Shown: in pieces, positions 32,801 to 41,800 of the stretch
Numbering within the stretch: the first letter of the stretch is position 1
How the letters are laid out: every line of letters begins with the position of its first letter
Source of the DNA: Paragorgia papillata
Taxonomy: Eukaryota > Cnidaria > Anthozoa > Scleralcyonacea > Coralliidae
Direction of reading: 5' to 3'
Length of the DNA: 64,000 bases
Assembly: GCA_035771165.1 (NCBI GenBank)
Contig: JAWNZC010000346.1
Location: forward strand, 62,001-126,000
Notes under the pieces: generated by a model
Database searches by the model: none
The model's input: the letters and a program-made list of their open reading frames with translations, nothing else
What the model was told of the DNA's origin: nothing
Translations under genes and position numbers: made by a program

Positions 32801-35800
32801 ATAATTTGGACAAGTTCAAATTTTGATGTTGCCTCTTTAAATGACTCCAGGAAAATTTCAGACAACAAAGGAGGAGTGATGGGCTTTCGGCGTGATATAA
32901 AAATTTACTTCTTGTACCCAAATTAAAGAAGATGCAGTACGAAAAACGAATGGGGGGCATTTTTTTGGGACACCCTGTATATATATATATATGTCAGAAA
33001 AATTTTGTTTGTTGGAAAAATTGTGCTCTTGGCCACCTCTAAAATCTCTGAGCCATGATGCCCCTGCTCCCAACCTCACCCCAAGACATTGGAAGGACCA
33101 AGTATACCTGAGTGGTCAAATGTGCTGTTGACTTGGTCAAAAATGCAGGAATTAAAGCCATTGAAAAAGAAACAATTGTTGGGGGCGGCAAAATTGAACT
33201 GAGAAGACTTTGCCTTGATTTTGCCTTTTATGTCCCCTCTCCAATGATAGGCCCACCCCAGCTGTAATGCAGACTGTATGTACAGCTGTAATGCAGACTG
33301 TATATAGCTGTAATGCAGACTGTATATAGCTGTAATGCAGACTGTACAGCTGTAATGCAGACTGTATATAGCTGTAATGCAGACTGTATATAGCTGTAAT
33401 GCAGACTGTATATAGCTGTAATGCAGACTGTATAGCTGTAATGCAGACTGTATATAGCTGTAATGCAGACTGTATATAGCTGTAATGCAGACTGTATATA
33501 GCTGTAATGCAGACTATATAGCTGTAATGCAGACTGTACAGCTGTAATGCAGACTGTATATAGCTGTAATGCAGACTGTATATAGCTGTAATGCAGACTG
33601 TATATAGCTGTAATGCAGACTGTACAGCTGTAATGCAGACTGTACAGCTGTAATGCAGACTGTATATAGCTGTAATGCAGACTGTATATAGCTGTAATGC
33701 AGACTGTATATAGCTGTAATGCAGACTGTACAGCTGTAATGCAGACTGTACAGCTGTAATGCAGACTGTATATAGCTGTAATGCAGACTGTATATAGCTG
33801 TAATGCAGACTGTATATAGCTGTAATGCAGACTGTATATAGCTGTAATGCAGACTGTACAGCTGTAATGCAGACTATATAGCTGTAATGCAGACTGTATA
33901 TAGCTGTAATGCAGACTGTACAGCTGTAATGCAGACTATATAGCTGTAATGCAGACTGTACAGCTGTAATGCAGACTATATAGCTGTAATGCAGACTGTA
34001 TATAGCTGTAATGCAGACTGTACAGCTGTAATGCAGACTATATAGCTGTAATGCAGATGGATATAGCTGTAATGCAGACTGTACAGCTGTAATGCAGACT
34101 GTAATATTGCTCATACCTGGAAGGTCGCTGATATAAGTACATCTTTATTTGCCATACATGTATTTCCTGATGCTACAGCATTTATAACAATTTTAGCATG
34201 AAAGTTACGTTTCATTTTTTCAATGTGCTCCAAGTGAAATTCAATGACCATCCAACAGGATGGTAAAACTGCTTCCTTCACCACTTGGAACTCAACCACC
34301 TAGCAAAAATAATTATCTAAATTAGGTGTTTGCACAAACTGTCAAAATTGTCTTGCCCGACATCTTACCTGTTTTCACATGGTTCTTAAAGTGTTTATGA
34401 AACGAAAATTAAGTTTGTCTTATTTGAAAGTACTTTTGAAATGACAAAGTAAGATCTTTTGCTGTTTTTCGTTTCCTTGCTTCGTTTATGAGATATTTCA
34501 GTTTGTTTTATATGTGAAACTAACCAGTGACATCACAACGTGCATAATGACTTACTGGGAAAGGTTATATATCTTTGCTATTACTAAACGGAATCAGTTG
34601 AAAATGTATATTTCTGTTGTTGTAAGGGAAAAACGCACACATAATTGCTTTGAAGTGATTCCGTTTGATAACAGAAAAGATATATAACCTTTCCCAGTAA
34701 GTCATTATGCACCTTGTGATGTCACTGGTTAGTTTCACATATAAAAACGAAGCAAGGAAACGAAAAACAGCAAAAGATGTTACTTTGTCATTTCAAAAGT
34801 ACTTTCAAATAAGACAAACTTAATTTTCGTTTCATAAACACTTTAAGCAACATTTTTACACTGCATGTGTGGTCCGCGTCGCCTTTCATATGCAACATAG
34901 CCGGAGGCTAATTGCGCTTTTTATTCAAATTCCCTTCTAATCTCTTCTTTGTTCATCTACTTTACACGACTAAAACTCCAATGTGGTTCTCATAAACTAC
35001 ACTTAAACCTATAAAAAACTTAGAAACTTGGCTGACCAATCTCGTTTAATGTCCGAGCAACTTTATAGTGGGTCAGACATTTGTCCTACCAGAGCGAAAT
35101 CGTTATAATCCACACTGATCATATGACAGCAATTAACACAAGAAAATTATATTTACAAGTCTAAGGGATGAAACCTTCAGTTAGGGTAATTGCTGACTAC
35201 AATTTACATAAAAAATTACCATTAACTAGCCTAACACATGTACTGTATACCTCTACATACCGATTGACTCCTCAATCTCAGGATATCCAGCCACACTATT
35301 TACTACATGTGAATATAATTTCACGAAACTTACTTGGTGCTTTTCACTTTTTAGTGCCCATCCACTTTCCATTCCCAAAAACGAAATTTTAAAGTCACCA
35401 GCAACTTTGATGGTCTCTGGCAGTGGCTTTAGTAGTTGATAGCTACTCTCTTTCTCAAGCTTTTTAATTCTCTGTATTGACAATTTAGATAAACTAATTA
35501 TTATTAAAAAATAATTAAGTAGAGTCAAACAACTGTCTTGCATTGAACAGTAGAATGATATGTATACATCACTCAGTACAGTACTGTATAATTGAGTGTT
35601 ATACTGTGCATGTAACCAGGGGGGTATGGGAGGGGGGTCCGGCTGTTACACCCACGTGGTCAATTCAGTCACTGGCATGTCATTTTGAATATTTTTGCTG
35701 TGTATATAGTATACCTCAAGAAAGTTAAAGAATCCTGAATACTGCTCTTAGCTGACTGTTTTTTAGAGTTTGGGGTGGGGCCAGTGGGGTGGGTGGGTGG

Positions 35801-38800
35801 AAGTGTAATTCGTGATCTGTGGATGACTCTGGTAGTCCCCCCAGGTCTTCCCAAACCATGCAAGGGTGTACAGTATTGTGACATGTGTGAGACTGAGTCT
35901 CGTGATTTTCAGGATCAGGTCCTAGCCATCTCAACTAGTTCTGCTTCACAACATTAGATATTTAGATATCAAGTCAATCCTCTTTGTTAACTCAGCTCAG
36001 CACTTGGCACTCTAACCTTCAGAGACACACCACATGCATTATACCATTATCATCTCTGTTCACTTGCCTATAATCATGCACTCTAGTACTCCACATTCAT
36101 GGCCTATTTGTCTCACTTCCATATTGTGAAATATAATCTCATTGCATATCATCAATGCAGATGTATTACTAAAAGATGATGGTGACTGCGTGAAGACGTT
36201 AGCATGTTGTATAAGGTGAAAAGGTAAGAGGGAGAGAGGAAGACCAAGAATGACATGGAGTCAGGTGGTGGAAAGGGGCATGAGAGAATATGGTTTGAAA
36301 AGGGAAGATGCACAGTCAGAGGAGTGAGGAGGAAACTGCTGTAAGGAGGAATTACGGCTGTAGGAAGGGAAACTGCTGTAGGGAGTCATCAGCCAACCCC
36401 TGCAAGGGCATCACCAGCTAGTGGGGGGCACAAGATGATGACAACACACTTTTGATGATGTCATAGACTTGTTTCACAGACCTGGTACTGAACATTGTAC
36501 AAATTGAGAAACAAAATGAAAATCACTGCAGCAGTGGTTTCAGCTGCCAAAGAGTAGGAGACCTTTTAAGATTTTATTAAATTGTTTGGGGTGAGACACT
36601 TTTCAATCTTAGAAAACCCCTTTCACAATTTTCTTAACCTCCAATGTAACGGAAGGTGTCACAATGTAACGTAAGGTCTCACAACGTAACGGAAGGTGTC
36701 ACAACGTAACGGAAGGTCTGACAATGTAACGTAAGGTGTCACAATGTAAGGGAAGGTGTCACAACGTAACGGAAGGTGTCACAATGTAATGGAAGGTGTC
36801 ACAACGTAACGGAAGGTGTCACAACGTAACGGAAGGTCTCACAATGTAACGTAAGGTGTCACAATGTAAGGGAAGGTGTCACAACGTAACGGAAGGTGTC
36901 ACAATGTAACGGAAGGTGTCACAACGTAACGGAAGGTGTCACAACGTAACGGAAGGTGTCACAATGTAACGGAAGGTGTCACAATGTAACGTAAGGTCTC
37001 ACAACGTAACGTAAGGTCTCACAGCGTAACGCAAGATCTCACAGCGTAACGTAAAATCTAACAACGAAGGTCTTTGCAATGTAATGTATATCGTCTTTAA
37101 GCGTAGGCTACTGTAACAGTTTTCACAGCGAAGTACGTTTTACATTTTACAACTTAACTAATGCGTTAAAGTGAAAGATAACGTCTTACAATGAATATCA
37201 AGCAACGCAGCTTTCTTTTTCGGATGTGTAGGAAATATAAAAGTTAGGTTCATATTTCTGTGCCATAATTGATCATTTTAAACGCACGTGCGATTCGCAC
37301 GCGCAAAATTATTTACGCGTGTGAATTATCGCACACGTGTAATTTTGCTCCCGAAAAGGACTGCAACCCCCCTGTATATTGAGAGGCTGAAAATTTGAAC
37401 CATCATATTCCGATAGTTTGACATCTAGTCAACTCAAAAAAGAAAAAAGGATCAACTTTAGCACGGATCAAATTTCTGTGGGAGCTGTTTTCACGGCAAA
37501 TACAGCCTTCTCATTTTCACAGAAGGTTTAAAACGACTTTATCTAACCGTTTTTGACCATACCACACTATTGGAGTATTGGTGAGAAGTGGAGCAGTCCC
37601 TGGCAACCCCTCTGAACCCCTGTGTAAGAGGTGAAGATGGATGTAAAATAAAATTAAATGTTTGTTTTTTGAGTGCCACAACTTAACCACTGGTTGCATT
37701 ATTCTTGAAAAAAAAAATAATAATTTCTTTACCTCCAAAGTGCTATCATCATTTCTCTGGAAAAAAATAACTTGAATGACCCAAAACTGGCCAACTACTG
37801 GTTTAGACGAATATACAACATATTGCAACTCTTTTGGCACAACTTGTTGCTTCAACCTTGGTGGTGGCAACGGCGGTAGGGCGTGGTGGCCATGGCGAAC
37901 AGTAGGAATCGGAGGTAATGGCGAGTCAGGAGGCCTGTTCCTTGGCTTGGGAGGCAGAGGGGGAACTGGTCGTCTGGGAGGGCAAGGTGGGGGTACCTCA
38001 ACGTCGTTCTCTACAATCTTGGTACGTACACAGTGCTGCCAGTTTTGATAAATTGTCCCAGCTACATTACACACATTGACATAATTATGGTTTCCATATG
38101 GAGCTCGGCACTTATCTGGCATGTTCATATAGATATACCGAGTTGGTCTTCTTGGTAAATTGTAATAATGAGGTTCTTGATCATCGTTTCCCGCGTCGTT
38201 TCCTGGCAATTCATCAGGATTGGTAGTAGTTGTTGTCTCTGTGGTAGTGCAGGTAACTTTCTCGATACACCCTTGGAATGTCCTCCAAATATTATCCCTA
38301 TGTTCACTTAGCATCACAAGGTGAGGCTTCGTAGCACAGCAAAGTCCATTTGTACCAACTAATATAATTCCATTGTCTTTTGGTTGTATTGAGTGGGATA
38401 AAATGTTTGTCAAATCAGGTGGAAATCCTTGCGTGACGAGCACTTTGTCTGGAAAAATATGAACAACTCCTTGCAATGGCTCACTGCTACTTCTGGACAC
38501 TGTTTCTTGAATGATAATGTCATAACTGATAACTGCAGTAATTGAGAAAAGACTCATCAGAAAAGCTTCCTAAGTTACTACAACACAAAACAAGTACCTG
38601 TACCCTGCAAATCCTGTACGTGTATGTACATTGTAAGTATACAGACTGTCATATCCAGAATGGCACAACACCTGTCCAGTTAGTAACAAATTTGTGGTAC
38701 TGTTTAATAAACGAGCAGGAGTGTTTTATCAGATATAAAGACACGAGGCGTCAAGCCGAGTGTTTTTATATCTGATAAAACACGAACTGCAAGTTTATTG

Positions 38801-41800
38801 AACGACTTCAAAAACGAACCACTTGGTAAGTTCATTGGTCAGGGGCGGCGTGGCCCACCGGGAGACCGGGAAATTTCCCGGTGGGCCCCAAGGATTTCTA
38901 GCCTGGTGGGCCCCATTTGCCCCTAGAATTCTAGCTGGTGGGCCCTAAAAATTTGAAGAAAGATGGGCCCCGATGATGTGTAAGACGGCCCTGGAGTAAA
39001 GCGTTCGGTCGTGTGCGAAAGCGCGCTTGCGCGTAAACGTGTATAGTTGTGAAATTTAAAACTGCTGTGTGCTCAGTGCTGGAGGCCATGCAGGTTGTCA
39101 ATTATATTTCACTGACGAGTAACGATGCTAAGTCATGGCTCCAATTATTGGGCAGCTAGGTACCCGTCAAGCATATACTTCCGGTCTGAGTAACAGAGTT
39201 CACATTATTTCATTGCGTATTTCCGCGTATTGAAGCCATAAATATGCCGTAGTCATTGACTGTAAATGGCTGACAAAAGAGCGCATAGTACGCGTGATTC
39301 TGGGAATGTTCTTCCTAAGAAAAAAACATAAAAGTGGGTCTCAAAAGCGACGAGAACAAGAAACAAAGCTCTTATTTGAAAGCTCGAAGAATGTGAAACC
39401 GCTAACGTCCTTCTTCAAAGCCAATGGAACAACAGTCTCAACAGGTAATTTATAATAAATTGTGCCCATGGCTAAAGGCTTACCTTACAACAGCTAGGCA
39501 ACTTATTTATTTGTATCTTTATTACTACATATTGGTTAAAGACTTAAAGTATGTTTAGTGATATACTGATATAGTTATTAAATTGATTTTTCAATTTGGG
39601 TAATCTAATGTTGAAGCGCTTGAGTTAAGCTTTGTTAGGCACTTAAGTTCGGGCCGACCGCCACCTGCGCTCGCGTAAATAGAAAACTTCAAATTCTTAA
39701 ATACATTACAGCGGTCTACACCAGCTTTCTTTTGCGCATTCACTCAAAAATTTGATAGGAACCGCAAATATATTATTGTTTCATTCGTTTTTAAATTTCT
39801 AAGTTTCTATATACCGCTATACGGTTATTACGGTATATAATTTGTATGAAACCTGAGCGAAGTTGTGCCGCGGGCGCAACACTCTTAGTTGGTAGTTTCC
39901 GCCCAAATGCCGGTAGAATTTCAAATTTCAATCATCTGACATATGTGTCAATTTCATCTCGTGCGCTATTACACTATTACGTTATTGGAAGTTAAGAAAG
40001 AATGACAGATTATCGAAAATGACGAGTCTTGTTTACGTGCTCGTTGAAAATGCGCAATGACGAAATAAATAAGTCTGACCTAGTGACATTTTGTGTAGAA
40101 ATCCCACCTCCGCTTGGCCCAGGTGACGAGCTAACAACAGCTAACACGTTAGGAATTCTGGCAACTTCAAATGATGAACTTGAGGAAATTGATGGCGATG
40201 CAGTATCGAAAGTCAACGAAGTGTTCTCTAGCTCAAATCAACCCGAACAAACTATTTCCACCATCAGAGTAAATATTAGAGACGGACATGCCATTATGTA
40301 ATCACACTAAATACAGTTTCTTCTAGGTTTTTAGCTTAATGAAGATAAAGTTTCTGCATTCTCATTTACAATTTATCCTTTTTTATTGGTAGCTGTTTCC
40401 ACACCCCAATTTTACACCCCCCCCCTAAAAGTGGGCCCCTAGCATATCATTTCCCGGGCCCTATTTGAGAGCCACGCCGCCCCTGTCATTGGTGTAGTAA
40501 GTTTGAAAAAATTAATAACCTTGTCTAAGCCGAGAAAATCAAAGCTAAAGTTTATGTAAATCAGGAGGTATCTTTATCACATATAAAGACACTGACAGTC
40601 TGATTAAACGTTAATTTCTTTTGAATTTTCCTCATGAATTATTAATGACTTTTTGAAATAAAGCAATGAAGGTGTGAGAGCCCTCTAGTGAGGGTCCAGG
40701 GGCATAGTGCACCCTGAGAGATTTTGAAAATCCTGCATTCTGAGGAGTGATCTTTTTTTTTGGCACCTAGGTAGTTTGCCACCCAAGCCCGTGTACCAGC
40801 ATCTTAAACCCTCTGAATACAATCCTAAATATATGTACTAACACCAACCACTGCAATTTGTCTTCTGAACTCATGTGTCTGACTGAGGGGTCTCTCTTTG
40901 ACAATTAGCAAAATCATAAAATATAAAGAGCCATTTTTGGCAGGCTGCTGTCAATGGGTTAAATAATACCTATAAAGTCTACCTCACCTCGAAGAGATTC
41001 TCGTAGTTTGACCTCCATCATTTTTAAAACAGCCATATTCTCATGTTTGGCCTCGATAACTAGATATTCCTTCAGTGCGGATGCCTTCACCAGTGCCAAT
41101 GAAGCAAACTGGCCTTTAGTTTCAGCAAAACACACCAGCCATTGTCCAGACTCAAACACTATGTTTTCCACTTCTTGCTCAACACTGGATTTTATACTAC
41201 CAATCTGGAGCATTACTAGTAAGATTAGTTGAAAAAGGCACAGTTAGTCTTACAAAAAGTCTATTCGTCACATACCACTGACCTATAGATCGAGACCCTA
41301 TAAGCAACCTATAAGATCCTATAGCTTTCTATTGGCCAAATTCTGTATGTCACAGTATAGACAAATACAATCCTATAGGATGTATATTAGGCAATCAACC
41401 TATGGATTGTATTCACTCGCATGATCAGTGGCCCTTTTGACATGTGAAACAATACGAAATGTTTGAATAAGAATAGAGTTAAATTCCTATAAGATAAAGA
41501 TTGTCCTATAGGATAAAGATGGCCACCATTTCAGATTGTTTCTGTGCACCAATATGGCCATGCCACGATGTCAGATGAAAACCTGCAAGAACAGATTTCT
41601 AGAGGCACCTATAGTAGTATAGTATAAGTAGCCTCCTTTGCAAATGTCAGTGGGACTACCCCCACTCAATACAGGAGGAATGAGTGATGAACCCTAGTGA
41701 TAACCTAAAGGCTCTTTTCCACTCATCGCAGAAAGTAGAACTTTCACAGCTTGCTACAAGTACTTGTATCTCATTAAAAAGAACTCACAATGAGAAAACA

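Noticed and set aside
33152..34114. 320-codon open frame on the minus strand (CITAIYSLHYS repeats)
   Set aside because: It is produced by the 20/22-bp minisatellite, which lacks stops in all minus frames. The region is an intron of the death-domain gene.
36641..37060. Regular 20-bp repeats that superficially resemble a CRISPR array
   Set aside because: Repeats are contiguous without unique spacers, and the host is an animal genome. It is a minisatellite.
37776..38048. Glycine-rich plus-strand frame
   Set aside because: It is the antisense of the proline-rich exon 37733-38532.
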